A DNA stretch of 64,000 nucleotides from Anthoceros angustus (Eukaryota; Streptophyta; Anthocerotopsida; Anthocerotales; Anthocerotaceae). Shown piece by piece: positions 10,561 to 21,963 of this stretch; the first letter of the stretch is position 1, and each line of letters opens with the position of its first letter. The notes beneath the pieces are model-generated. The model had not been told where the DNA came from, did no database searches, and saw only the letters and a list, made by a program, of their open reading frames with translations. The position numbers and the translations under genes were made by a program. The stretch spans positions 496,001 to 560,000 of the forward strand of contig MU008179.1 of NCBI GenBank assembly GCA_010909165.1, read 5' to 3'.

Positions 10561-11076
10561 GTGTAAAAACCTATAGTTAGGGGCTAGTAACTAGCTGTAA
10601 CCTATGCTAATGATAAACTTATCTACATCTATTTTGCAGATGGGGAGAAAGGGGTAGGCACAAGCCATGTGAGGTTTGCCCTACCTCTACAACCTATAAC
10701 AAAAACAAAAAGGAAAATACCAAACTCCTATTTGCCACTGAAACCTATGCGAGCAACATACATGGTGCTTCCGGAGGAAAGGACGACCACGAAGTCCCCA
10801 TGGAATATGTATGTGAGAAAAAGGGATAAAAATGATGTGGTTAGGTGCATATCCATGTGAAGAGTACGAAGGACACACCAAGCACTTGTATAGTAAGTGA
10901 CCTAACTTCTGAATGACTAACTCAACACCATTTTTCTTCCTATAACCCATGGAGTGTTTTGTAGGGTCCTTTTGGGCATTAGAGAGAGAAGAGAAGGAAT
11001 GATGATTACTTGGAAATAGAAGAGGAAATAAACATGCTAGATAAACTTTGTGGATTGTAAAATTGGAAAATACCCA
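10561..11076. other. Spacer between antisense gene and end of pol, copy B
   Basis: Colinear with 2737-3246. It includes a plus-strand open stretch 10669-10860 (63 codons) of unknown relevance. Confidence 0.4.
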
Positions 11077-11424
11077 CTAGCTAGCTGGCTTAACCTCTTG
11101 TACTCCTAACATTTTCATGTGTTTTAAATGCAAATCTCTTCCTAATGACTTGGTTAAAAGGTCAGCTGGATTGTTTTGAGTTGGAATATAATTGATATCT
11201 ATTGTTTTATTTTCTAACATTTCCCGTATGTAATGATACTCGACTGCTATATGTTTAGTTCTGGAGTGGAAAACAGGGTTCCTAGCTAAGGCAATAGCCC
11301 CCTGACTGTCACTGTAGAGAGGTGTAGGTCCATCTTGGGGATAATTCAACTCACTCAATGCTAACCTACTCCAGACTATATCCTTGGAGACGGAGGTGAG
11401 GACCCTATACTCGACTGTCGACAA
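11077..11424 (-). CDS. Copia-1 copy B RNase H domain, C-terminal end of pol (open fragment)
   Basis: 115 residues open to the pol stop. It contains the copia RNase H signatures STVEYRVLTSVSKDIVW (region of the catalytic Glu), SDSQGAIALARNPVFHSRTK (catalytic Asp) and HYIREMLENKTIDINYIPTQ. It would degrade the RNA strand of the RNA:DNA hybrid. Upstream RT sequence (11425-12600) is in other frames, so the domain is no longer joined to a complete polyprotein. This is the best-kept coding piece of Copia-1. Confidence 0.85.
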   Translation of the reverse strand: MSTVEYRVLTSVSKDIVWSRLALSELNYPQDGPTPLYSDSQGAIALARNPVFHSRTKHIAVEYHYIREMLENKTIDINYIPTQNNPADLLTKSLGRDLHLKHMKMLGVQEVKPAS

Positions 11425-12600
11425 AGCAATGGTTGGTTGTTTCTTACTTGACCATGAAATGGGTGCACCTCCTAGCGATGCATAGCCGGATCTGATTTGC
11501 GGCTATCGGGATCTCCAAGATAGTCGGCATCGATAAAATTAATTGTAACTTAGATATGCCGGGAACATGTTTGTACATCAATCCTGTGTGCATAGTCCCT
11601 TTTAAATACCTGAATATCCTCTTGACACATTGCCAATGTTGTCGTCCAGGATTCTCCAAAAATTGTGAGATCGCACTAACTTCAAAAGATATATCGGGTC
11701 TTGTGAAGTTACTTAAATATATTAAGGTGCCAACAGATGTCGTATGGTACCGACATTCTGCTTTCTCTGCATCTGTTTTAGGGCTCATATCTCTGTAAGC
11801 CTTGTGCCACTTGGAAATGGTGTGGTGGCTTAGCATCTTCTAGTCCAAACTTCTTTAAGCTTTCTTTTATATATTTTGTTTGAACCAAGGAAATGGATTT
11901 ATTACCTCTATTTCTTATAATGTTAACGCCAAGGGCATAACTAAGGTCTCCAGTGCTCATTTCATAATGACTTCTCAACCATGCTTTAATTTCAGCTAGA
12001 TGGGAGAGTGAAGATGAAGCTAAAAATAAGTCATCCACATATAGTAAGAGGTAAATTGTGTCTTGTTTAGTCTTCGGATATACATGCTAGCATCCGCTTT
12101 GCTTTGAACAAAACCATATTTTGTAAGCTTGTCATGTATATCATTATTCCATTCCTTGCTGATTGCTTAAGGCCATAAATGCCTTTAATGAGCCGCATAC
12201 ATGGTCTTCTTTACCTTTGACTTCATAGCCTTGAGTTGTCTCATGTATATTTCTTCTTGGATTCGGCCATGCAGATAGGCGCTTTGACGTCCATCATGTG
12301 AAGATGTAAGTCATGTTGAGCGGACAAGGCTATTATAATTCGAGGAGGCAAACTTTGCTCTGTGCATAGGTAGCCGGTATGTAATCTAAACCCGGTATCT
12401 GGTAAACCCTCGCTACCATTGCCTTATATCGCTCAATAGAACCATCACCCTTACGTTTGATTTTAAAGACCCATTTACTTCCCACTATTTTTCTCCCTTT
12501 GGGTGGTTTAACTAATTCCCATGTGGAGTTTTCTACTAAAGAGTTGTACTCAATCTCGCTACCTTCCATGTGTCTTTCTCGGAGAGGAAAATGCTTGTTT
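11425..12600 (-). pseudogene. Copia-1 copy B reverse transcriptase (frameshifted)
   Basis: Ordered minus-strand pieces: 12333-12569 (YNSLVENSTWELVKPPKGRK, the start of the RVT_2 domain), 12150-12330 (the MDVKAPICMANPRRNIH block, a degraded form of the usual MDVKTAFLNG), 11778-12045 (YVDDLFLAS with the two catalytic Asp, then LSYALGVNI), and 11444-11836 (VGTLIYLSNFTRPDISFEVS). Frameshifts between pieces coincide with short losses. By family it makes cDNA primed by tRNA-Met. Confidence 0.85.
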
Positions 12601-13880
12601 CAAGGTTAGCGGTTCCTCTGGATCAACGTGGCTTTGTAAACAGCTTGATAATAAGGTGTGAGAGGAGAAATGGGGTCATCAGAAGTGACAAGATATCCCA
12701 AAGGTGGTTCCTTCCATCCAGCAGGTCCTGCAACAGCGGGTCTAGTCCTAAGATTGTACCTTGGTGCAGGTTGTTGAATGTGTTCCTCAATGTCGACCAC
12801 TTGTTGAGCTGGTTCCTGTGCAGGTAACGCAGGCTCTTGTTCTGGCTCGTCGTCGAATTCATCCACTTGCTCGTCGACGGGCTCATCCTCGAAAGGAATA
12901 CGATCCTCCTCACGAATTTCAACATCATAGTCGATTTCATCATCGCTTAAATGTTGAGGTTCTTCTAAATCGGGATCCGGAGTAGTTGGTCGTCTTGGAA
13001 TATATTCTAACTCCTCCTCCTCCTCCGCAATGAGGTTCATCCATAGGAGCTTGCGGAGGGAGTGAATGAATGATGACAAAATCATCGTCATCAAAAGTGG
13101 AAGGCTCGGATGCGCAGAGGAAGGAGCATCGGGAGTAATGGGAGCAGATGCCCCATAATAGGAGAAAGAATATGAGATTCATGAAAGGTCACGCTCCTAG
13201 CATAAATGAGCTTTCGGGTAGATGGGTCAAATAACTTGTAACCCTTAATGCCTTCTGTAGCCAATAAAGGTATATTTGGCTGCCTTGGGATCCAGACTTC
13301 TTGCGTTGTACTTTGGGGATGAACACATAAGCGGGGATCCAAGATTCGTAAATGATCAATGAAGGTTTTCTCCCAAAAGCTTCATATGGAGTCATGCCTT
13401 GACATGGAAGTCGGTCTATTAAGGAGATATGTTCTGTCAATATAGCTTCAATAACTTTTAGATAATGTAGCTTGGGTGAGCAAACACTGTGATCTCCTGA
13501 GGCGTAAATTTTGTTTTACCTTTCATTTTGAGGTGTGTGTACCACACTAAGTTGTTGCGCTATACCTTGCAAATTCAGCAAATTCATTGAAGTGAACTCT
13601 CCTCCATTATCGGAGCGAAGAGTTTTAAGCTTCTGTCGGTAAGTCTCTCGCCCACATCATATATTCTTTGAAGAAAGAAAAGGCGACTCTTATGGCGGAG
13701 GATGTAGGTGAGGACGAACCGAATAATCATCGATGAAGGTTAAAAATATCTACAACCACTAAATGAAGGTGCGGATATCGGACCACAAATGTCTGTGAAC
13801 CAACTCTAAGGGTGCCTTAGCCCTCCGAGGGATGGATTGTGGAATGGAGCTTGATGACGTTTGGTTATGACGCAAGCTTC
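12601..13880 (-). pseudogene. Copia-1 copy B integrase and acidic linker (frameshifted)
   Basis: 12606-13094 is an open linker rich in Glu, Asp and Pro that contains RYNLRTRP, a motif usual between integrase and RT in copia. 13091-13440 holds the integrase C-terminal segment (TPYEAFGRKPSL, STRKLIYARSVTFHE). 13441-13880 is the broken core that should hold the D-D-E residues. By family, integrase joins the cDNA to the chromosome; this region could not as sequenced. Confidence 0.8.
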
Positions 13881-14400
13881 ACACCGGAGAGGTTCAAGTT
13901 TAGGAATACAGGAGTTCTATACAGTTTCCTTAGACATTTGGATAAGCTTTTGGCTATTCGGATGACCTAACGTGCCAAAGCATGGTGCTTGAAGAGTGGA
14001 ATGGGAGGCTACATTGATGAGGTGTAACGGACCCACTTGGGTGAGTTTATAGAGTCCATCTTCTAGTGTGCAGGCAGTTGTGTGATACTTATTAGTATGA
14101 TAGTAAAGGAGACACAAATCGGCTTCAAGGATAATTTGCATGTTATGTTCTTGACATAAACTAGCGGTGACACTAGATTCTTGCACATGGAGGGTACATA
14201 AAGGACATGGGAGAGTAAGAACCTGGGTGGAGCACTTTAATGCCACGGAACCTACACCAAATATGGTGAGGTTATGGTCGCCTAGAGCACCTTGTTGTCC
14301 TTTTGATGGCGAATCGACTCAAAAAGTTAAGATCGTGACATATATGAGATGTTGCACCTGTCTAAATACCAATTTTGGTTTGATGGCTTGGAACTTGCCA
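13881..14400 (-). pseudogene. Copia-1 copy B protease/GAG-pre-integrase region (frameshifted)
   Basis: 13917-14246 encodes the pre-integrase block (VQESSVTASLCQEHNMQI, then LEDGLYKL and a Cys-containing FGTLGHPNSQKL). The last piece is the zinc-binding HHCC-like start of integrase (GHPN instead of the more usual GHLN or GHPS). Confidence 0.75.
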
Positions 14401-15449
14401 AGCGATAAGTGATGGAGTTGCCGTGGAGGGCTTCTTCTTAACGGCAACATGTGCTCGTGGTGACCTCCTTCTTTGGCTCACCATTTTTCTTCTTCCAACA
14501 ATCCTTCTCCATATGGTTGGTCATCTTGCACCAATTGCGGTAACTCCAGCCTTCTTCATGCCTTTGAAGGTTTAAATGAAGAAGTGGATGGTCCTTGAAA
14601 ATTTTGAGTAGGAGTCGGTCTAGGGGCGTTTGCGCCTCGGCCACGTCCTCTTCCTCTGCCGCGTACTGTACATTACTTGGCGGGCTGATCGGGATTTTCA
14701 TTTTACGGCTTGCGTCCTCCTCAATAAGTGCTCCTATTAATTCACTTACGATATCCGGTTGTGGAGCCCGTTAATTTCTTGTTTTTGTGCAGCTCTAAGG
14801 ACCGCATTTTGCGTTGTCACAAAGGGCCTATAGGAGGCGGCAAGTGGCGAGAGCAATAAAAGTTTGTTTCTCTGTAAGTTTTCTTGAGGAGGATGCATTG
14901 AAATTATTCTTTGCAATACGGAAGTTGCTCAAGTGTTGTTGTAAGGAATCGCCTCCTTCATCCTTATAGTATATAAGTGACGTGTGGCGATCAATAAGCT
15001 CATTCCATCTTTGGAGGCATAAGTCGAGCTAACTTCTCCCACATCTCTGCGGTGTTTGCGTGCAACTTGGAGTACCATCGCTTGGTAAGTCCGTTCATTA
15101 AAACGTCTCGGGCTCTCCGATCTTTGGCTTCCCATTCATCTATAGCATCGAGTCCCAAGTGGAACATTCTTCCGTCGTTGACAATATTCCATAAGTCGCG
15201 CAGACACCTTGGGCACGGTGTTGCCATACGTACTTGCCGTTGAATCTATCTTTGTCTTTAAAGTTGTCACCTTGAATCACTTGAGGCTTGGATTCATTAC
15301 GCTTTTAGCTTTCTCCTTTTCTTCCTTTTAAATTGCTCCCATTCATCTCGCCATATAGATTGTTGTTCTTCAAGCCATTTGGTCTTTTGGGCAAAATTTT
15401 GCTCTGCTCAGTCATCAATATCCACGTCGAGATCGTCCGACCCCACCAT
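14401..15449 (-). pseudogene. Copia-1 copy B gag with zinc knuckle (frameshifted)
   Basis: Start ATG on the minus strand at 15447-15449. The core around WEAKDRRARDVLMNGLTKRW and SKLHANTAEMWEKLA (15000-15227) is typical of plant copia gag. The zinc-knuckle area at 14500-14560 reads YRNWCKMTNHMEKDCW, again with Arg for the first Cys. Part of this region is duplicated at 16178-17398. Confidence 0.78.
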
Positions 15450-16172
15450 TGCAAGTAATTTTAATGATGCGGGTTATGCGTGGTTGACACGCCGTCTTCT
15501 TGCATTGTTTTGCGGAAAGAGGCGGCGGCACAACATTCTTCAAATTATGAATTTCGCATCATAATCGAATCTGCAGACTTACAATCAAGTGAGAAGAGAC
15601 CTTGTGAAAGGTCTCGGTCAACAAGTCTATCGAGATAATATTGATTTGTTGTGTATTGTAAGTCAATTTCTCATTGATAGCGAGTGATTTATTCTAAGTT
15701 CGCTCTAATGGAATCAAGAGATTGCTGCAGATGATCCGGATTAGGAGCGAAGATACTAGCCTTATTTTTATGTACTTAGAGATGGCGGACTCTATAGCAC
15801 TATATTGATAAAGGCTAAATGTAGAAAGGAGAGCTTCTGAGCATAAATGATATCTTGTACTCTATCTCGACTTAGACAAAGGGCTTCAATGAGACAACAT
15901 ACTTGTGCCTCTAAAACATCAATCGAGGAGAATTGAGGTCAAACTCCTCCGAATGTAAGAAGATTTGATTTGATGTTGTTTCTTCTTCTTTGAAGCCTTG
16001 ATCTTCCTCCTAAATTCTTGTCCTTGGATTAAAGGAATCCATGGAGAGCGATAAGAAATTGATGCACAATGTGTGCATCATTGTGCGCTGGTCACCGGAT
16101 GATTCTTTGCTAAAGGCGAAATCTCCACGCATTATCTTCATTTGAAGTACTACAAACGCAAAAGCATTGGAG
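15450..16172 (-). other. Copia-1 copy B 5' leader, first copy
   Basis: Untranslated leader matching 7577-8862 of copy A without its GC-rich patch. It stops short at the junction of a 2-kb tandem duplication. Confidence 0.65.
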
Positions 16173-18110
16173 AGTAAGAACCTGCCGTGGAGCACTTTAA
16201 TGCCACGGAACCTACACCAAATATGGTGAGGTTATGGTCGTCGCCTAGAGCACCTTTTTGTTGTCCTTTTGATGGCGAATCGACTCAAAAAGTTAAGTCG
16301 TGACATATATGAGATGTTGCACCTGTCTAAATACCAATTTTGGTTTGATGGCTTGGAACTTGCCAAGCAGATGAAATCTTGATGGAGTTGTGGAGGGCTT
16401 CTTCTTAACGGCAACATCCTGGTGACCTCCTTCTTTGGCTCACCATTTTTCTTCTTCCAACAATCCTTCTCCATATGGTTGGTCATCTTGCACCAATTGC
16501 GGTAACTCCAGCCTTCTTCATGCCTTTGAAGGTTTAAATGAAGAAGTGGATGTTCCTTGAAAATTTTGAGTAGGAGTCGGTCTAGGAGTGAAGTTTCCGC
16601 CTCGGCCACGTCCTCTCCTCTGCGTCTGTACATTACTTTTGTGATCGGGATTTTCATTTCGGCGCGTCCTCCTCAATAAGTGCTATTAATTCACTTACGA
16701 TATCGTTGTGGAGCCCGTTAATTTCTTCTTTTTTGTGCAGCTCTAAGGACCGCATTTTGCGTTGTCACAAAGGGCCTATAGGAGGCGGCAAGTGAGGAGA
16801 GCAATAAAAGTTTGTTTCTCTGTAAGTTTTCTTGAGAGGATGCATTGAAATTATTCTTTGTCTGGAAGTTGCTCAAGTGTTGTTGTAAGGAATCGCCTCC
16901 TTCATCCTTATAGTATATAAGTGACGTGTGGCGATCAATAAGCTCATTCCATCTTTGGAGGCATAAAGGCTAACTTCTCCCACATCTCTGCGGTGTTTGC
17001 GTGCAACTTGGAGTACCATCGCTTGGTAAGTCCGTTCATTAAAACGTCTCGGGCTCTCCGATCTTTGGCTTCCCATTCATCTATAGCATCGAGTCCCAAG
17101 TGGAACATTCTTCCGTCGTTGACAATATTCCATAAGTCGGCACTTGAGACACCTTGGGCACGGTGTTGCCATCGTCTTTTAATCGAATCTATCTTTGTCT
17201 TTAAAGTTGTCACCTTGAATCACTTGAGGCTTGGATTCATTACGCTTTTAGCTTTCTCCTTTTCTTCCTTTTAAATTGCTCCCATTCATCTCGCCATATA
17301 GATTGTTGTTCTTCAAGCCATTTGGTCTTTTGGCGGCCAAAATTTTGCTCTGCTACCAAGTCATCAATATCCACGTCGAGATCGTCCGACCCCACCATTG
17401 CAAGTAATTTTAATGATGCAGGTTATGCCGTGGTTGACACGCCGTCTTCTTGCATTGTTTTGCGGGAAAGAGGCGGCAGTAACATTCTTCAAATTATGAA
17501 TTTCGCATCATAATCGAATCTGACTTACAATCAAGTGAGAAGAGACCTTGTGAAAGGTCTCGGTCAAGTCTATCGAGATAATATTGATTTGTTGTATTGT
17601 AAGTCAATTTCTCATTGATAGCGAGTGATTTATTCTAAGTTCGCTCTAATGGAATCAAGAGATTGCTGCAGATGATCCGGATTAGGAGCGAAGATACTAG
17701 CCTTATTTTTATGTACTTAGAGATGGCGGACTCTATAGCACTATATTGATAAAGGCTAAATGTAGAAAGGAGAGCTTCTGAGCATAAATGATATCTTGTA
17801 CTCTATCTCGACTTAGACAAAGGGCTTCAATGAGACAACATACTTGTGCCTCTAAAACATCAATCGAGGAGAATTGAGGTCAAACTCCTCCGAATGTAAG
17901 AAGATTTGATTTGATGTTGTTTCTTCTTCTTTGAAGCCTTGATCTTCCTCCTAAATTCTTGTCTGCTTGGATTAAAGGAATCCATGGAGGCGAGAATTGA
18001 TGCACAATGTGTGCATCATTGTGCGCTGGTCACCGGATGATTCTTTGCTAAAGGCGAAATCTCCACGCATTATCTTCATTTGAAGTACTACAAACGCAAA
18101 AGCATTGGAG
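16173..18110 (-). repeat. 2-kb tandem duplication of protease-gag-leader inside Copia-1 copy B
   Basis: Matches 14214-16172 (period about 1.96 kb). The junction at 16169-16177 is GGAGAGTAA, found both in the leader (CATTGGAGAGTAA, 8787-8800) and in the pre-integrase region (14210-14218). The duplicate has its own gag start (minus-strand ATG 17396-17398), gag core, zinc-knuckle area (16480-16510) and a protease-like stretch WYLDRCNISYMSR near 16330, where active elements have a D-S/T-G. Confidence 0.88.
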
Positions 18111-18162
18111 TAAATTGCCTAGAGCATAAGGAAGCGAGGTGCTCAAGCACAAAGAGCTAAAT

Positions 18163-18173
18163 GCTCGATACCA
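18163..18173 (-). other. Primer-binding site of Copia-1 copy B
   Basis: TGGTATCGAGC on the minus strand, next to the right LTR; same short form as at 8852-8862. Confidence 0.75.
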
Positions 18174-18426
18174 TGATGAGAATCAATAGCTCTTAGATAG
18201 AAGAGAAACAATGGAATGAATTGATTAATGAGTAAAGTACAAGCCTTTAAATAGGGTGGTTGGGTGGTTACAACAATATGTTGTTGTAACCATAAGTAGT
18301 TGCAACCATAAGTTGTTGCAACTATAAATTGTTGTAACAACTAACTACCTAAAGCCCTAGCTCTAAATTAATGTTTAAGTAATGAGGCCCTAATGAATAG
18401 TGCCCTAAGCTAGACCTATTTCATCA
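18174..18426 (-). repeat. Copia-1 LTR, right (5' LTR of copy B)
   Basis: TG...CA ends, matching the other two LTRs. Followed by TACTC (18427-18431) and then Copia-2 protease sequence. Confidence 0.94.
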
Positions 18427-18431
18427 TACTC

Positions 18432-19160
18432 TTAGCAGTATATTTGGCTACCTCCAAGAATGACACATGCAGTTGGTACATTGATAGTGGAGCTTCAGCT
18501 CACATTTGTCATACAAGATCCTTCTTTTCATCTTACCCCTTATGAACCAGGCGGATTCGGGTGATAATAGTGGCCTTCAAGTACAAGGAAGAGGCATTGT
18601 CGTTGTCCTGTGAGGGAGGCGAGAATTTTGAAGTTAGAGGATGTTTACTATGTCCCACAAATGTCAAAGAACTTAGTTCCAGAGACTTACAATATCAAAT
18701 GAGTACAACGTTCATTTTGCTGGAGACACCTGCATGATCCAGGACACAGTTAGTCCTCCTAGTGTGTCATGTCTCTGCATTTGTCGACCTTTCAATGACC
18801 TATACAGGATAGATTTTTCCCCAATGCCTGTTACCAACATTGCCAATTTAACTCAGCCTAAGCAATCTGTGCTATGGCACCATAGGCTGGCACATGTTAA
18901 CTCACGTAAGTTAGTAACTCTCAAAGCAACTGCTCGGGATCCTATCTCGCTTGTCTCCTTTTGTGCGAATCATGTGTGTATGCCAAGAGTCGATGGTGAC
19001 GACAACTTAATGTCAAGCGAAAGGCGTGCATATGGTGGAGGGAGTTTGTAGGTGCCTTTGCACATCATGCAACTCCTAAGGCATAATCATGCAGAAGTGT
19101 TCCATATTCTCAAGCCCAAACGGTGTGGCCGGCTCATCAATGGCTTGTTGAAGCCGAGCC
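18432..19160 (+). pseudogene. Copia-2 (left) protease and GAG-pre-integrase region
   Basis: 18465-18510 encodes WYIDSGASAHICH, the aspartic protease active site (DSGA) of copia elements. 18840-18910 encodes HHRLAHVNSRKLV, the pre-integrase zinc-binding block. Frameshifts and stops occur between them. Colinear with 55324-56040 of the right copy. Confidence 0.82.
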
Positions 19161-20150
19161 ATGCTGAACATTTTTGGACTCTCACAAATATTGGGCTATT
19201 TCAACGCGACCTACATCAAGAACCGACTTCCAACTTCAACATCGTGTCACTCCTTATGAGGGTGGTCGTAAACCCAATCAATTGCATCTTCATTATCTTG
19301 GGCATATGCACATATTCCCAAACAACTTCGTCAAGCTTGACGACAAGGCCAGCAAGATGCTGTTTGTGGGATATCTTCAAGGAATCAAGGGATATAATGG
19401 TGAACCCGAGACTCGGGTCACGCATTCAAGGAGTGTGATTATTGAGCAATTTCGCGGACAGCGAGAGGGAGAGAAATGGACCATCCCCCGTCGAACCAGC
19501 GATCCGAAGGTTGCAATTCCTTTGGATTCGACCTTGCGAGATGTGAGTGGGAGCGATGATGACCAGCTGTTTGAGTGGGAGTCCACGGATCATGGAGCGC
19601 GCACACACCGCACAAGGGCCGGTGCCCATTCAGTACCCACTCCACATGCACCTCCTTAGATCCCTGGACCTCACACCGGCGGCCCTATACAACGCACTGC
19701 AGCGCTCACCCTCACATCCGCGGCGGCATGATCCTCATGATCCGCCAGCGGGAATGAAGCCTCCTTAGCGCTGCAGCCCCGTGCGCGTCGCTCCACAAGG
19801 CGTGCGGACCCCGCAGCATGAATCCTACCACCTTGAAGGTGCATACGGACAGGGAGGGACGCCTCCTCGCATGCTCAACCCGGCGCACATCCGATCACGC
19901 GCCCTCCTCCTCATACGTAACCACGTGCCCCAAGCCACATCCTTGGAGCCCGTTTGGCTCTGTTTGCACCATCTGTTTCACGCACCCATTTCAAATAATA
20001 ATTCATTAGTTGGGCCTTTACCAAATTTAGAAAATGAACCTAGTTTAGATGTCAATATTTTAACCGGACATGCCTCTTTAGTCCAAGCTTACATAGCACC
20101 ACGGATCCTATTGAACACACTACCGTGAAGAGGCTTTGTCTGGGACAAGG
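19161..20150 (+). pseudogene. Copia-2 (left) integrase C-terminal part and linker
   Basis: 19174-19659 includes VTPYEGGRKPN and KLDDKASKMLFVGYLQG, the conserved GKR-like end of copia integrase, then the Pro/His/Arg-rich linker. The integrase core is very short here compared with intact copia elements, in both this and the right copy. Confidence 0.75.
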
Positions 20151-21640
20151 AGAAGTGGAGGCAGCTATTCAATCCGAGTATAATAGTTTAATAGAAAATA
20201 ATACTTGGGAATTAGTTAAGCTTCCTTATGGTAGAAAGCCTATCTGATAGTGGGTGTTTTGCATTAAATTGAAAGCAGATGGTAGTGTAGAACGCTACAA
20301 GGCATGTTTGTGTGCTAAGGGGTATAGCTAAGTTCCGGGTGTTGATTATCATGAAACTTTTTCGCCTGTAGTTAAGTTGCAGACTATCAGATACTTGTTA
20401 GCCTTAGCAGTTGAGTTAGATTTAGACTCACAACAAATGGATGTTACAATTGCTTTTCTATATGGTAAATTAGAGGAGCTGATTTACATGGAACAACTCA
20501 AGTGTTTATAGATCCTAAAACAAAGGACTTAGTTTGTAGACTCTTAAGGTGTATTTATGGACTCAAGCAATCTCCTTTGAAGTGGTATGCTGATATTGAT
20601 GGTACCCTTATCGAGATTGGCTTTGTTCGTTGTAATTTTGATGAGAATGTATATTTCCTATGCAAAGATGGAAAGCTGGTTATTATTGCTTTATATGTGG
20701 ATGACATCATAATTTACTACGAATAGCCGGAGTTATTATCAAAAGTGAAGACCACTCTTAGTTCCAAGTACCGGATGAAGGATATTGGGACTCTTACCTA
20801 TTGTCTTGGAGTTCAAATTGCTAGAATAGGAAGGTACACTTAGTATGTATCAAACCAAATATGTTAAAGAGCTTCTTAATCGTTTCAAGCTTGAGGCGCT
20901 CATCCTGCAGCCACTCCACTTGCATTTGGACAAGTCTTATCTACTCGAGCCCACCCACGGAGGAGGAGAGAGGATGCTTCACACACTTTATAGGGGGCGA
21001 GGATGCTTACTCTTCCGAGTGGTTGGACTCGACGATATCACTCATGTTGTTTCTATTGTATCGCAATTCTTTTCTAATCCGGTTTAGCTCATTGGGTTGC
21101 GGTAAAACGCATCTATCGTTATGTATCCGGGACCATGTAGGACTTCAATATAAGCGATCGAGCAGGAAGGCTTGAGGGTTGGTCGATGCTAATTGGGCAG
21201 CTGATCCGTTGACAAGGAAAAGCCTATCTAGCTATTGTTTTACCTTATGTGGTGCTGTAGTTTCATGGACATGTAAGAAGCAGTGTGTCTCTTAGCTCAA
21301 CGAGAGTGAAAATGATTCCTTAACACTTCTGGTAAGGAAGTTGGAAGGTCCTTATTAGCGGAGATGGATCAAGCACAGGACTCACCTACCTTGTTGCATT
21401 GCGACAATATGTCGGCAATAGCTTTAACCAAGAACGCCAAGTACCATGCTCGGACTAAGCATATAGGCATTTATCATCATTTTATTAGACAGCTAGTCTC
21501 CGAGCATCATGTAACTATTGAATACATCCCAACAGAGGAGAACCGCGGATATATTTACAAAGGTTTATCCAAGGCCAAGCACCAGTATTTCTCTTACGCT
21601 TTAGGCCTTGTGGACTTATCAAATGGTTCTTCTTAAGTGG
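20151..21640 (+). pseudogene. Copia-2 (left) reverse transcriptase and RNase H
   Basis: RVT_2 signatures in order: IENNTWELVKLPYGRK (20200-20240), [14 protein letters not shown]-like block (20335-20370), [14 protein letters not shown] (20440-20480), IYGLKQSPLKWY (20550-20590), YVDDIII (20690-20715), and RNase H LLHCDNMSAIALTKNAKYHA (21390-21450). In-frame stops and frameshifts are present, for example near 20246, where the right copy has a longer open sequence. Confidence 0.85.
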
Positions 21641-21740
21641 GAGCTCTTACGCACATCGCTAACTTGCTATACATTTACGTTCTTATCAAGAGTGAACTGG
21701 ACGTGTTAGCTTGTTAGTCTCATTCATGTTGCTTCAAACG

Positions 21741-21963
21741 TGAGTGGGAGTGTAGAGGTTATGGCTATTAGAGCCCTAGTTAGGGCACGTTTGAAGATTA
21801 TACTTTAATTATTACTTAAGTTACAGTGATATATGAATAGGCATCTTAGATTCAGTTTTTATAACTACTTTTATATGCTCTTCAAAAACATTGTCTTGGT
21901 TCACTTTTTTTCAATTCATACACTCTTTGTTCTACGCTTATGTGAAATCCATGTGCCTTCACA
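21741..21963 (+). repeat. Copia-2 (left) polypurine tract and 3' LTR
   Basis: The tract TGAGTGGGAG is at 21741-21750. The LTR is 21751-21963 (213 bp), starting TGTAGAGGTTATGG and ending GTGCCTTCACA. Confidence 0.93.

Larger units (their letters stand above)
999..18426 (-). mobile_element. Copia-1 LTR retrotransposon in a tandem LTR-internal-LTR-internal-LTR arrangement
   Basis: Three near-identical LTRs of 253-256 bp (999-1254, 8863-9116, 18174-18426) separate two internal regions read on the minus strand. Each internal region has a primer site beside its right LTR and a polypurine tract beside its left LTR, with gag, protease, integrase, RT and RNase H between. The flanking 5-bp TSD belongs to the block as a whole, so it behaved as one insertion. 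Internal A (1255-8862) carries a foreign 503-bp patch. Internal B (9117-18173) carries a 2-kb tandem duplication. Both carry an antisense spliced gene next to the 3' LTR. Frames are broken throughout. Confidence 0.92.
1..21963 (+). mobile_element. Copia-2 LTR retrotransposon, left copy (3' part), split by a nested element
   Basis: The two parts, 1-998 and 18427-21963, are colinear with 54412-59679 of the complete right-hand copy. The first part is the end of a GC-rich coiled-coil module. The second is protease, integrase, reverse transcriptase, RNase H, polypurine tract and 3' LTR on the plus strand. The 5' LTR and gag lie outside the window. Domain order PR-IN-RT-RH defines Ty1/copia. The element ends TTCACA at 21963 and is followed by AGAGC and NOP58 sequence, exactly as at 59679. 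Frames are broken many times. Confidence 0.88.
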
